A DNA stretch of 64,000 nucleotides from Verrucomicrobiia bacterium (GTDB taxonomy: Bacteria > Verrucomicrobiota > Verrucomicrobiia > Limisphaerales > Pedosphaeraceae). A program made the translations under genes and the position numbers. The stretch is taken from contig DATAUW010000010.1 of the NCBI GenBank assembly GCA_036268055.1, positions 1-64,000 on the forward strand. The letters run 5' to 3'. A model generated the notes under the pieces. That model did not search any database. It was given only the letters and a program-made list of their open reading frames with translations, and was not told where the DNA came from. Shown piece after piece: positions 1-7,735 of this stretch (within the stretch, counting starts at the first letter, position 1; each line of letters opens with the position of its first letter).

Positions 1-108
1 GAACGGGGGGAAATGATTGAGCGTGGGGTGAAGCGGGTGGGGATGTTTTCGTGGAAGAAAACGGTGGCGGATCATGTGGAGATTTATCGCAGGCTGAGGG
101 GGAAATGA
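1..108 (+). CDS. Glycosyltransferase, C-terminal end only (partial)
   Basis: The window opens inside a reading frame that runs in phase from base 1 to a TGA at 106-108. It encodes the last 35 residues, ending VADHVEIYRRLRGK. The motif 'W-K-x-T-V-A-D-H-V-x-I-Y' is what is usually seen at the C-terminus of GT4-type (GT-B fold) glycosyltransferases, where a final helix packs back on the N-terminal domain. The genes that follow on the same strand are also glycosyltransferases, so membership of the same polysaccharide cluster is likely. The family call rests on the tail alone. Confidence 0.55.
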   Translation, partial: ERGEMIERGVKRVGMFSWKKTVADHVEIYRRLRGK

Positions 109-113
109 TTTTG

Positions 114-182
114 ACGCAGAGGTGGAGGGAGAGAAGAAACCGATTTGACGCAGAGGCGCAGAGACGCAGAGGCGCAGAGGGG
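114..182. repeat. Short GACGCAGAGGC-type dispersed repeat
   Basis: The intergenic gap between the first two genes holds one degenerate copy (113-121) and an array of alternating GACGCAGAG and GCGCAGAG units at 147-180. The same words recur at 1510-1529. The units are too short and too close together for a CRISPR array. They behave like a dispersed intergenic repeat of unknown function. Confidence 0.7.
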
Positions 183-272
183 GGAAAGAAATTTGGGGTT
201 GGGGGAATGGGGATTGGGGGCGGTGATTGATTTTTGTGGTGAGGGTTGGGTGGCTCGGCGAGATAATTAGTG

Positions 273-1319
273 ATGAGTGGTGTTCCTAAAATTTCGATTT
301 GTTTGCCGAGCCTGAATACGCGGCCGTATTTGATGGAGCGGTTTCAGTCTATTTTTGACCAGACGTTTCAGGATTGGGAGTTGATCGTTTGTGACAGTTT
401 TTCGGATGATGGATCGTGGGAGTTGATTCAGGAATTGGCGGCGAAGGAGTCGCGCATGCGGATTTATCAGACGCCGCGCAAGGGTGTCTATGCGGGGTTC
501 AACGATTGCATCGAGCGGGCGCGCGGCGATTATATTTATATCGCGACGAGCGATGACACGATGTCGCCGGAATGCCTGGAACGCATGGCGGCGGCGCTGG
601 AGGCAAATCCGGATTGTGGCATTGCCCATTGCTGCCTGGATTTCATTGATCAGCAGAGCCGGAAAGTAGCGGGTGAGCATCAATGGGAACAGTGGTTCAG
701 CACGCGGTTTTTTGGCGAGTGGAATAAGAAGAGCCATATCCGCCCGCGCGGCCACGACACGGTTCTGGCGATGGGATTGCGAAGTGTTTATTATTCGGTG
801 ACGCAGTTATTGATTCGGCGAAGCTTGTTTGCCGAGGCGGGTTTGTATGAAACGAAGTGGGGTCCGTTTGGCGATCTGGAATGGCAGATGCGAGCGGCGT
901 TGGTAACGAAAACGGTGCATGTGCCGGAATATCTGGCGACGTGGAGGATTCACGAGAAACAGGCATCGCAAATGGACCAGCATATCAAGGCGGTGCGCAA
1001 GGGATGGTTTTTGGAAATTGCGGATTCGGTGATTCGATTTTCGCGAGTAAAGAATTTGCCCTTTGCGGGCGGGTTGCCAACGCGGTTGCGGCGATTTTAT
1101 GGGATGGAATGGATCGGCGCGAAGGTGAGCGAAAGAAAAAATGTTTTTGGGAAACTGAATGTCCTATTTCAAACCCTGGGCGCGGACCCGACACTGACGA
1201 TTTCGTTTCTTAAAGAGCGCATAGAAACGAAAATATTTCACAAGCAAAAGGACTATGAAAAGGAATTGCGGACGGAATTGAATCTGGCGGGGTTGAATGC
1301 GTTGCTGGCTGTGAAATGA
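273..1319 (+). CDS. Glycosyltransferase family 2 (GT-A fold)
   Basis: Predicted 348-residue cytoplasmic or membrane-associated glycosyltransferase that would transfer a sugar from a nucleotide-sugar donor during polysaccharide assembly. The N-terminus ISICLPSLNTRPYL followed by WELIVCDSFSDDGS is the standard GT2 nucleotide-binding start. IATSDDTMSPECL around residue 95 supplies the acidic DxD-type metal site. GPFGDLEWQMRAAL near residue 200 matches the ED/W acceptor-side motif. There is no transmembrane segment or signal peptide. ATG 273 is chosen; a GTG directly before it (270) is possible, and no clear ribosome binding site distinguishes them. The donor and acceptor cannot be read from sequence. 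Its stop codon overlaps the start of a short downstream frame. Confidence 0.9.
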   Translation: MSGVPKISICLPSLNTRPYLMERFQSIFDQTFQDWELIVCDSFSDDGSWELIQELAAKESRMRIYQTPRKGVYAGFNDCIERARGDYIYIATSDDTMSPECLERMAAALEANPDCGIAHCCLDFIDQQSRKVAGEHQWEQWFSTRFFGEWNKKSHIRPRGHDTVLAMGLRSVYYSVTQLLIRRSLFAEAGLYETKWGPFGDLEWQMRAALVTKTVHVPEYLATWRIHEKQASQMDQHIKAVRKGWFLEIADSVIRFSRVKNLPFAGGLPTRLRRFYGMEWIGAKVSERKNVFGKLNVLFQTLGADPTLTISFLKERIETKIFHKQKDYEKELRTELNLAGLNALLAVK

Positions 1320-1477
1320 GTTTGGAAAAAAATCCCGATCTGAGGGCTGCGCTGGGCCAGGCGGCTAAGGCGATGATAAGTGAGGTCCTGAAGGAGGCGA
1401 GCGGGATGAATGAATTCGCGGAGAGTCTTGGAGTTAAAAAGCGGGAGGCAAAACCGGCAATGGCGGCTTGCGTGTGA
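1316..1477 (+). CDS. Small hypothetical protein (53 aa), translationally coupled to the glycosyltransferase
   Basis: An ATG at 1316 overlaps the TGA of the preceding glycosyltransferase (ATGA) and opens a 53-codon frame starting MSLEKNPDLRAALGQAAKAM and ending at the TGA at 1475-1477. The product is hydrophilic and probably helical, with no motif recognised. The overlap is the usual sign of translational coupling, and the codon choice resembles the upstream gene. Past it the sequence becomes repeat-rich and non-coding. It may be real, or it may be a decayed start of a lost gene. Confidence 0.4.
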   Translation: MSLEKNPDLRAALGQAAKAMISEVLKEASGMNEFAESLGVKKREAKPAMAACV

Positions 1478-1509
1478 GGATTTTGCAGGGTAGGGGAATA
1501 AACGATTTT

Positions 1510-1529
1510 GACGCAGAGGCGCAGAGGGG
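1510..1529. repeat. Second copy of the GACGCAGAGGC repeat
   Basis: The word GACGCAGAGGCGCAGAGGGG at this position repeats the array at 147-180. It sits at the left edge of the 1.1 kb non-coding block before the next glycosyltransferase. Confidence 0.7.
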
Positions 1530-1562
1530 AAGGAATTCGCGGGCATTGATGGAATATGGATT

Positions 1563-1895
1563 GGGTTAATGTTTTTGTTTGTTAGGTTTTGTTTCAAGGA
1601 ACGGGCCTGCCTCGCTTTGCTCGGGATAGACTTTTTTTGAGGGGTGGCGTTTTCCCCCCGGCTGAAGCCGAGGGTTAATGAGAAGCGATGGGTTTTTTGT
1701 GGGGCGATAGTAGAGTGGTGGGAGGTTCTTTAACTTCTGCGGATTGGCGCAAAGGTTAAAGTTTTTGTTTGTTAGGTTTTGTTTCAAGGAACGGGCCTGC
1801 CTCGCTTTGCTCGGGATGGACTTTTTTTGAGGGGTGGCGTTTTCCCCCGGCTGAAGCCGGGGGGTAATGAGAAGCGATGGGTTTTTTGTGGGTGA
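1563..1895. repeat. Pair of ~140-bp direct repeats
   Basis: Two near-identical units lie at about 1563-1706 and 1753-1895, both starting GGTTAA then a GTTTTTGTTTGTTAGG run. Each contains GAACGGGCCTGCCTCGC and a CCGGCTGAAGCCG hairpin, and each ends in AGAAGCGATGGG. The offset between units is 190 bases at the start and 189 at the end, so there is one indel. About 50 bases of unrelated sequence separate them. No credible protein is encoded in either strand. Confidence 0.8.
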
Positions 1896-1984
1896 TGGTA
1901 AAGTTGGTACGGATTTTTTTTGGTTCCTGCGGGGCTTGGGGGTTGTGGTTTGGATGCGATGGTTTTTATTCGGGATGTGCCGAC

Positions 1985-2416
1985 CCCTCTCTCCGGCTCT
2001 CTCCCCACGCGGTCGTGGGGCGAGAGGGACGGAGTGCGTCGGGTTGGCGGTTGCAGGTGACGAGGATGGCGCTGGTTGGGTCGTTGATTTCTGTCGTCCA
2101 TGCGGGACTTGATTTGGAACGGATGTAAACCCAGCCATAAATGGCTGGGCTAAGTTCGGTCGTCCCTGCGGGACTTCGGCGTTGTGATTTGGACGCGATG
2201 GTTATTCGTGGTAAGACAGCCTCTCTCTCCGGCTCTCCACGCGCGGTCGTGGGGCGAGAGGGACGGAGTGCGTCGGGTTGGCGATTGCAGGCGACGAGGA
2301 TGGCGTTGGTTGGGTCGTTGATTTCTTTCGTCCCTGCGGGACTTGATTTGGAATGGATGTAAACCCAGCCATAAATGGCTGGGCTAAGTTCGGTCGTCCC
2401 TGCGGGACTTCGGTGG
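1985..2416. repeat. Pair of ~190-bp direct repeats with palindromic hairpins
   Basis: Two copies of a composite unit lie at about 1985-2178 and 2219-2413. Each has an inverted CTCTCC...GGCGAGAGG arm pair. Each also has the word ACGGAGTGCGTCGGG, a GTCCCTGCGGGAC-type hairpin, the palindrome CCCAGCCAT-aa-ATGGCTGGG (2130-2149 and 2364-2383) and a second GTCCCTGCGGGAC hairpin. The same palindrome and hairpins occur again in the opposite orientation near 52.8-52.9 kb. The mosaic of palindromes resembles REP/BIME-type elements. Frames that run through it are by-products of the repeat. Confidence 0.85.
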
Positions 2417-2420
2417 ATCA

Positions 2421-2569
2421 GCAATTCCGTCCTATCATACCATGATAGGTTCCGGCGTCCTTTCAGGACGCAAAGGGAATGGCTTTGGTGTTCCGGGGGT
2501 AGCGTCGCGCGTCGCGCGTCTCAACCGCCCGGCTAATATCCTTCAACCCTCCGGGTTGCAAGAAACTGA
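2421..2569. repeat. Tail module of the composite repeat
   Basis: This stretch contains a CGTCCTTTCAGGACG hairpin, the word TTCCGGGGGTA, then CAACCGCCCGGCTAATAT and CTCCGGGTTGCAAGAAACTG. The same elements in the same order appear as the reverse complement at about 52618-52760. With the preceding module it forms one composite element. It ends about 60 bases before the next glycosyltransferase start. Confidence 0.8.
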
Positions 2570-2626
2570 AATGTGCCTGATAGGCTAAGTGGGTTGCTGG
2601 CGGTGAAATGATTTTTTAAGTCTTTG

Positions 2627-3877
2627 ATGAAACCACTACGAATTGCGCTCTGGAATAATCTTCCAAGCGGGGGCGGCAAGAGGGCTTTGTTTGAGTTCGC
2701 ATCCAGATTGAAAAAACGGGGGCATTATTTGGAATCGTGGTGTCCTCCGACTGCGCATAGAAACTATCTTCCGCTGGGGGCGATGATGACGGAGCATGTG
2801 GTGGATTATGATCAGACGCCGTTTCAAGTGAGGTTTCCGTGGGAGCGATTTGGCAAGGGGGTTCGGATGGCGGGCAAGAAATTCGCGGCGATGGATCGGC
2901 ATTGCCGGGAGTGCGCGGAGATGATGAATGCGGGTGGGTTCGATGTTTTGCTGGCGACCAATTGCTGGTATTTCGCGGTGCCGCCGATTTCACGGCACGT
3001 TCGGATTCCGAAAGTATTGTATCATCAGGAACCGCAACGGTGGTTGTATGAGGCACGACCCACGCTGCCGTGGATGGCGCCATCGGCGGTTGATCATCGG
3101 GTGTGGCCGCCGAAAAAATTGCGGCGATTGATTACGGACTACGGCAGCGTGGTCAGTAACCGGATTGCGGTGCGGGAGGAGTTGGAGAGTGTCCGGGCTT
3201 TTGACGTGGTGCTGGCGAATTCGTCGTTCAGCCGGGAGAGCATGATCCGCAGTTACGGAATCGAACCGCGATTGTGTTATCTGGGCGTGGATAGCGAGAT
3301 GTTCAAGCCGACCGGGGTTAAACGAGAAAATTATGTCGTGGGCCTGGGCGCGTTTCAATGGCACAAGGGAATTGATACGGCGATCCAATCCATCGGAGCG
3401 GTGGCGGCGGAAATTCGGCCAAAGCTGGTGTGGATCGGGAATATGGCGGAGGCATCGTACGTGGGTGAGATGACACAACTGGCGAAGAAGCTGGCGGTGG
3501 AATTTGAGCCGCGGCAGTTGATCAATGACGACGCGCTGGTGGATACGCTCAATCGCGCGGCAGCGATGATTTATACGTCGCGGCTGGAACCGTTTGGGTT
3601 CGCGCCGTTGGAGGCGAACGCTTGCGGCACGCCGGTGGTGGCGATCGCGGAAGGCGGCGTGCGCGAGACGGTGCAGGATGGAATCAATGGTTTGCTGGTG
3701 GCGGATCGAGAGGTCAAAGCGCTCGGCGCGGCGGTGGAGCGGTTGTTGAGAGACGGGGAATTGGCGCGAAAACTCGGCGAGGCGGGGCGGCGGTTGGTGA
3801 GTGAGAAATGGACGTGGGACGCTTCGACGAATCATTTGGAAGAAATTTTGCGTGAGGTTCAAGCGGGGCGGAATTGA
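2627..3877 (+). CDS. Glycosyltransferase family 4 (GT-B fold)
   Basis: Predicted 416-residue retaining glycosyltransferase. The N-terminal half starts with RIALWNNLPSGGGKRALFEF, a glycine-rich loop typical of the acceptor domain. The C-terminal half carries GAFQWHKGIDTAI (donor-domain start). It also has SRLEPFGFAPLEANACGTPV, the E-x7-E catalytic/donor-phosphate motif, followed by GGVRETVQDGINGLLV. No membrane span is seen. The ATG at 2627 is preferred to an in-frame TTG one codon upstream. It lies directly after the composite repeat and 4 bases before the next GT gene, so the two are probably co-transcribed. The specificity is unknown. Confidence 0.9.
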   Translation: MKPLRIALWNNLPSGGGKRALFEFASRLKKRGHYLESWCPPTAHRNYLPLGAMMTEHVVDYDQTPFQVRFPWERFGKGVRMAGKKFAAMDRHCRECAEMMNAGGFDVLLATNCWYFAVPPISRHVRIPKVLYHQEPQRWLYEARPTLPWMAPSAVDHRVWPPKKLRRLITDYGSVVSNRIAVREELESVRAFDVVLANSSFSRESMIRSYGIEPRLCYLGVDSEMFKPTGVKRENYVVGLGAFQWHKGIDTAIQSIGAVAAEIRPKLVWIGNMAEASYVGEMTQLAKKLAVEFEPRQLINDDALVDTLNRAAAMIYTSRLEPFGFAPLEANACGTPVVAIAEGGVRETVQDGINGLLVADREVKALGAAVERLLRDGELARKLGEAGRRLVSEKWTWDASTNHLEEILREVQAGRN

Positions 3878-3881
3878 GACT

Positions 3882-4790
3882 ATGAGTTGCCCCAAAATCA
3901 GTGTGATGGTGCCGGCGTATCGCCCAAACGAGGCGTATTTGCGGGAGACGTTAGAGTCTGTGTTGCAACAAGATGCGGTGGAAGAAATGCAGATTGAAGT
4001 GGTGGATGATTGTTCGCCGGAGGTGGATGTGGCGGGAATGGTGCGCGCGATTGCGGGCGATCGGGTGGGAATTTCGCGGACGGCGAAGAATTCTGGACTG
4101 GCTGGTTGTTGGAATGAGTGCATCGCGAGGGCGCGCGGCGAGTGGGTACATATTCTTCATCAGGATGATTTCGTGCTGCCGGAATTTTATGGGACGTTGA
4201 CTGAGGCGGCGCAGGTTCATCCCGAAGTTAATTTGTTAGCGACGCGATCATTTTATGTCACGCCGGAAGGAGTGATTCAGGATGTGACACCGCGGGTGAA
4301 AAATTTGGAACAAGGCAGCCGGGTGGTGGATGATTTTTTTTATGCGACGCCGATTCAATGTCCGGGCATTATGGTGAAGGCATCTTTTTATAAATCGCAC
4401 GGCGGCTTCCGAACCGACTTGCCTTATACTTTGGATAGCGAGATGTGGACGCGAGTGATCGGCACGGCAGGTGGTTTTTTGAGTTCAAAAGTTTTATCAT
4501 GCTATCGCATCTCTGGCGAGAACCAGACCGCGCGCCTGGCAAGGACGGCGGACAACTTGCATGACCTTGAACGCTTGCACCAAATTTTCGCAAGGCTTTA
4601 TCCCACGTTCGACCCGGACCGGGGAAGGAAACATATTTCCAGCATGGCGCTGCGGGAAGCGGAGCGTTTTGCCAGCATTGGCCTGCCGGATGTGGCGAAG
4701 GCGCAATTAGATTATTGGAAAAGAAATGCTCCGCTTTCGCATCGGGTGAGTCACGGCATAAGAGGGCTTGCTCGCCGGTTCTCAAAATAA
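3882..4790 (+). CDS. Glycosyltransferase family 2
   Basis: Predicted 302-residue GT2 enzyme. SVMVPAYRPNEAYLRETLES opens the GT-A fold, IEVVDDCSPE gives the donor-binding acid, NSGLAGCWNECIARARGEWV follows, and HILHQDDFVLPEF supplies the DxD metal site near residue 90. LDSEMWTRV near residue 188 is the acceptor-side acidic motif. A longer upstream frame exists from about 3801 but overlaps the previous gene; the ATG at 3882, 4 bases after that gene's stop, is the sensible start. It is probably in one operon with the GT4 gene before it and the DUF1919 gene after it. Confidence 0.9.
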   Translation: MSCPKISVMVPAYRPNEAYLRETLESVLQQDAVEEMQIEVVDDCSPEVDVAGMVRAIAGDRVGISRTAKNSGLAGCWNECIARARGEWVHILHQDDFVLPEFYGTLTEAAQVHPEVNLLATRSFYVTPEGVIQDVTPRVKNLEQGSRVVDDFFYATPIQCPGIMVKASFYKSHGGFRTDLPYTLDSEMWTRVIGTAGGFLSSKVLSCYRISGENQTARLARTADNLHDLERLHQIFARLYPTFDPDRGRKHISSMALREAERFASIGLPDVAKAQLDYWKRNAPLSHRVSHGIRGLARRFSK

Positions 4791-4800
4791 TCCGCTGCCC

Positions 4801-5475
4801 ATGCGCATCAGCCCCGGAAGCCTGCGGAGATTCATCGCCCGAAAATGGACGCGCCGGCAGATGCGTGGAATCAACTTCACGGTGGTCTCGAATAATTGCT
4901 GGGGCGCGCATATTTATCAGCAACTCGACCGGCCTTACGCGACGCCGTTCGTGGGCTTGTTCCTGATGCCGGATTGTTATTTGCGATTGCTATCCGATTT
5001 TCGAAATCATCTCGCCAAACCAATCACGTGGAAGGCGGCGTCGAAATATGATGAGTTGAATCGGATGCGAAGTGAGAAGGGTTTGAGTTATCCGATCGGT
5101 GATTTGGGCGCGGACATCGAGATTCATTTTCTACATTACACGAACGCGGACGAGGCGTTGGTGAAATGGAATCGCCGCCGGGAGCGCATGACGGTGAATG
5201 ATAATGAACTGTTGATCAAGTTTTGCGATCGCGATGGTTGCACGCCGGCGCAGATGGCGAAATTCGACGCGCTGAATTTCTCCAAAAAAGTTTGTTTCAC
5301 CAGCCGTCCTTATCCGCAAATCAAATGCGGCGTGTGGGTGCGGGAAGAAAAAGGGCCGACCGTGGCGGACGGGCTGGTGCTCTCGCGGATGTCGTATAAA
5401 TATTTTGACGCGGTAAAATGTATCCGCACGGGAGACGGGCGGGTGTTTGGAATGCCGGTGTTGCGGTGCATGTGA
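4801..5475 (+). CDS. DUF1919 family protein (exopolysaccharide-associated)
   Basis: This 224-residue protein matches the DUF1919 pattern. FTVVSNNCWGAHIYQ comes near the start, then PFVGLFLMPDCYL, a YPIG-x-L-x-DIEIHFLHY segment, WNRRRERM and KFCDRDGCT. Family members occur in capsule and exopolysaccharide clusters and are suspected transferases, but no reaction is established to my knowledge. The start is ATG 4801, 10 bases after the preceding glycosyltransferase; a TTG at 4768 would overlap that gene. The genetic context supports a role in modifying the same polysaccharide. Confidence 0.85.
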   Translation: MRISPGSLRRFIARKWTRRQMRGINFTVVSNNCWGAHIYQQLDRPYATPFVGLFLMPDCYLRLLSDFRNHLAKPITWKAASKYDELNRMRSEKGLSYPIGDLGADIEIHFLHYTNADEALVKWNRRRERMTVNDNELLIKFCDRDGCTPAQMAKFDALNFSKKVCFTSRPYPQIKCGVWVREEKGPTVADGLVLSRMSYKYFDAVKCIRTGDGRVFGMPVLRCM

Positions 5476-5657
5476 TTGCGGCTGGCTGCGATTGACGGGC
5501 AGGGAGCGAAAAGCTAACATCGCGGCATGAAGAAAAGCACTGTTAGAACGGGTAAGGCCCGGTTTTCAATTTCCCGTTCCTCGTTGAAGTTGCGGCATGT
5601 CCAGTTCAGAGCGGTAGTTAAAAAAGTGATGATGGCGGGTGTCCTTTGAGCGTCGCC

Positions 5658-6245
5658 ATGTCTTCGCCCATGAAGCAGTGGATTGACGGTTACATCACGT
5701 CTCAAAAAGCCGCGCACGATTCCATTCCGATGGATGCCGTCGCGCAACTCATCGAGACGTTGCGCATCGCGCTCGCGGAAGACCGGCAAATTTTTGTTTT
5801 TGGCAACGGCGGCAGCGCGGCCAACGCGGCGCATTTCGCGACTGACCTGGGCAAAGGCGCTTCGGACAAAGTCGGCAAGAAACGATTTCGCGTCATCTCG
5901 CTTTCCGACAATGTGAGTTGGACGACGGCGTTGGCAAATGATTACGCATACGAAGATATTTTCGCCGGGCAGTTGCAAAATTACGGGCGTCCGGGCGACC
6001 TGGCGATGGGCATCAGCGTGAGCGGCAATTCGCCGAACTGTGTAAAGGCGCTGACCTGGGCGAAAAGGAACGGTTTGAAAACGGTGGCGCTGGTCGGCGG
6101 CAAACGCGGGGGAATGGCCGAAGTGGCCGACCACGCACTGGTGATCAATGACACGCACTATGGGCGGGTCGAGGACGCGCAAATGTGCATCTGCCATTTA
6201 TTGTGCTATGCGTTCATCGAGCATCCCGAATGGGCCAAAGTCTAA
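5658..6245 (+). CDS. SIS-domain sugar-phosphate isomerase, GmhA-like
   Basis: 195-residue SIS (sugar isomerase) domain protein. FVFGNGGSAANAAHFATDL is the phosphosugar-binding signature, and GISVSGNSPNCVKAL is the second SIS loop. The overall length and layout match sedoheptulose-7-phosphate isomerase (GmhA), which makes the heptose precursor of lipopolysaccharide. By eye alignment to E. coli GmhA, the catalytic Glu of HFAEEL is Asp here, and the catalytic His in the last helix is Gln. A different substrate or a related isomerase is therefore possible. ATG 5658 is chosen; ATG 5670 and TTG 5646 are alternatives. About 180 bases separate it from the DUF1919 gene. Confidence 0.8.
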   Translation: MSSPMKQWIDGYITSQKAAHDSIPMDAVAQLIETLRIALAEDRQIFVFGNGGSAANAAHFATDLGKGASDKVGKKRFRVISLSDNVSWTTALANDYAYEDIFAGQLQNYGRPGDLAMGISVSGNSPNCVKALTWAKRNGLKTVALVGGKRGGMAEVADHALVINDTHYGRVEDAQMCICHLLCYAFIEHPEWAKV

Positions 6246-6404
6246 GGTCTTTGCGGACGGTTACTTTCGCATCAAACCGACTCAAGCCCGGACGAGAATT
6301 TGCCGATTTATGCAAGTGCGCGTGTGCCGTTTTACGCCGGTTGAATCTTGAATTTAAACTCGATTTTGCTCCCTGAAATCGGGAAACTTAGCAATACACA
6401 AATT

Positions 6405-7691
6405 ATGAAAATCTGCGTTGTCGGGCTTGGCTACGTGGGGCTTCCGTTGTCCCTGCAATTCGCCCGCTCAGGTGTGGCGGTCCTCGGGTTGGACATTGAC
6501 CAGGCAAAAGTTGAAGCGATCAACTCCGGGCGGAGTTACATTAAACACATCGCGTCCGAAACCATCGCCGAAATGGTGAAGGGCGAACACTTCGCCGCCT
6601 CAACGAATTTTGCGCGCGTCAAGGAAGCCAATGCGGTCATCATCTGCGTGCCCACGCCGCTGAACAAAAATCGCGAGCCGGACATTTCCTTTATTTTAGA
6701 GACGGGCAAATCCATTGCGCCGCATTTGGCAAACGGCACGCTCGTGGTGCTGGAATCCACGACTTACCCAGGTACGACCGATGAGGATTTGCGCGAAGTG
6801 CTCGAAGAAGGTTCGGGCCTGAAGGCGGGCACGGATTTTCATCTGGCATTTTCGCCCGAACGCGAAGATCCGGGCAATGCGGCGAGCAAGGTACAAATGA
6901 TTCCCAAGGTCATTGGCGGTTACACGCCGCAATGTTTGGAGCGCGCGAAGGAACTTTATGGCAAGGCGATCCAGACGCTCGTGCCGGTTTCGTCCTGCCG
7001 CGTGGCCGAGGCGACCAAGCTGCTCGAAAATATTTTTCGCAGCGTGAACATCGCCTTGGTCAACGAACTCAAACTCGTTTACGGTGCGATGGGCATTGAC
7101 GTTTGGGAAGTCATCAACGCCGCGAAAACCAAGCCGTTTGGTTTCATGCCGTTTTATCCCGGACCGGGATTGGGCGGGCATTGCATTCCGATTGATCCGT
7201 TTTATTTGACGTGGAAGGCGCGCGAGTACGGGCAGAACACGCGGTTCATCGAATTAGCTGGTGAGATCAATACCTCCATGCCACAGTACGTCATCAACCG
7301 CACCGCTGAAGCGCTGAATTCCCAGCGCAAACCGGTCAATGGCAGTTGCGTGTTGATTGTGGGCCTCGCGTATAAACCGAACGTGGACGATGACCGTGAA
7401 TCGCCAAGTTACGTGTTGATGGATCTGTTGGGTGAACGCGGCGCGGATGTATCGTATTACGATCCTTATGTCGCCGTGATTCCAAAGACACGCGAGCATC
7501 CGCATTGGGCGGGGACGCGTTCGGTGGCGTGGAACAAAGAGACGATTTCAAGCTTTGACGCGGTGATTATTGCCACGCATCATCAGGCGATCAATTACCA
7601 GGAACTAGCGGATTGGGCGCAGTGCATCGTGGACACACGCAACGCCATGACGGCGGTGCAAGCGAAACCAGGACAGGTTTGGAAGGCATAG
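6405..7691 (+). CDS. Nucleotide-sugar 6-dehydrogenase (UDP-GlcNAc/UDP-Glc dehydrogenase family, WbpA-like)
   Basis: 428-residue NAD-dependent enzyme that oxidises C6 of a UDP-hexose to the uronic acid. The Rossmann motif VGLGYVGLPLS is at the N-terminus. SYIKHI near residue 48 is typical of the UDP-N-acetylglucosamine/ManNAc type (WbpA, WecC) rather than plain UDP-glucose dehydrogenase. SPEREDPGN and the catalytic-cysteine loop GGHCIPIDPFYL (C260) are intact, followed by the C-terminal domain with GLAYKPNVDDDRESPS. The start is ATG 6405; longer in-frame alternatives lack support. It lies between the SIS protein and the outer-membrane barrel and probably supplies an N-acetyl-uronate donor to the locus. 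Confidence 0.9.
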   Translation: MKICVVGLGYVGLPLSLQFARSGVAVLGLDIDQAKVEAINSGRSYIKHIASETIAEMVKGEHFAASTNFARVKEANAVIICVPTPLNKNREPDISFILETGKSIAPHLANGTLVVLESTTYPGTTDEDLREVLEEGSGLKAGTDFHLAFSPEREDPGNAASKVQMIPKVIGGYTPQCLERAKELYGKAIQTLVPVSSCRVAEATKLLENIFRSVNIALVNELKLVYGAMGIDVWEVINAAKTKPFGFMPFYPGPGLGGHCIPIDPFYLTWKAREYGQNTRFIELAGEINTSMPQYVINRTAEALNSQRKPVNGSCVLIVGLAYKPNVDDDRESPSYVLMDLLGERGADVSYYDPYVAVIPKTREHPHWAGTRSVAWNKETISSFDAVIIATHHQAINYQELADWAQCIVDTRNAMTAVQAKPGQVWKA

Positions 7692-7735
7692 GCGGGTGCG
7701 CGCGGGGAGCGAGGGGCGCAGGCCGGCATAAAATT

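Noticed and set aside
147-180. Alternating GACGCAGAG/GCGCAGAG units considered as a CRISPR array
   Set aside because: Units are 8-9 bases and adjacent, without unique spacers or cas genes.
1566-2424. Several open frames on both strands (including 'PAGT/VPAGL' repeats)
   Set aside because: They run through duplicated palindromic repeats and change with each repeat copy; these are repeat by-products.
5527-5649. 40-codon frame starting MKKSTVRTGKARFS before the SIS gene
   Set aside because: Short, basic, no ribosome binding site and overlaps a possible start of the next gene; too little support.
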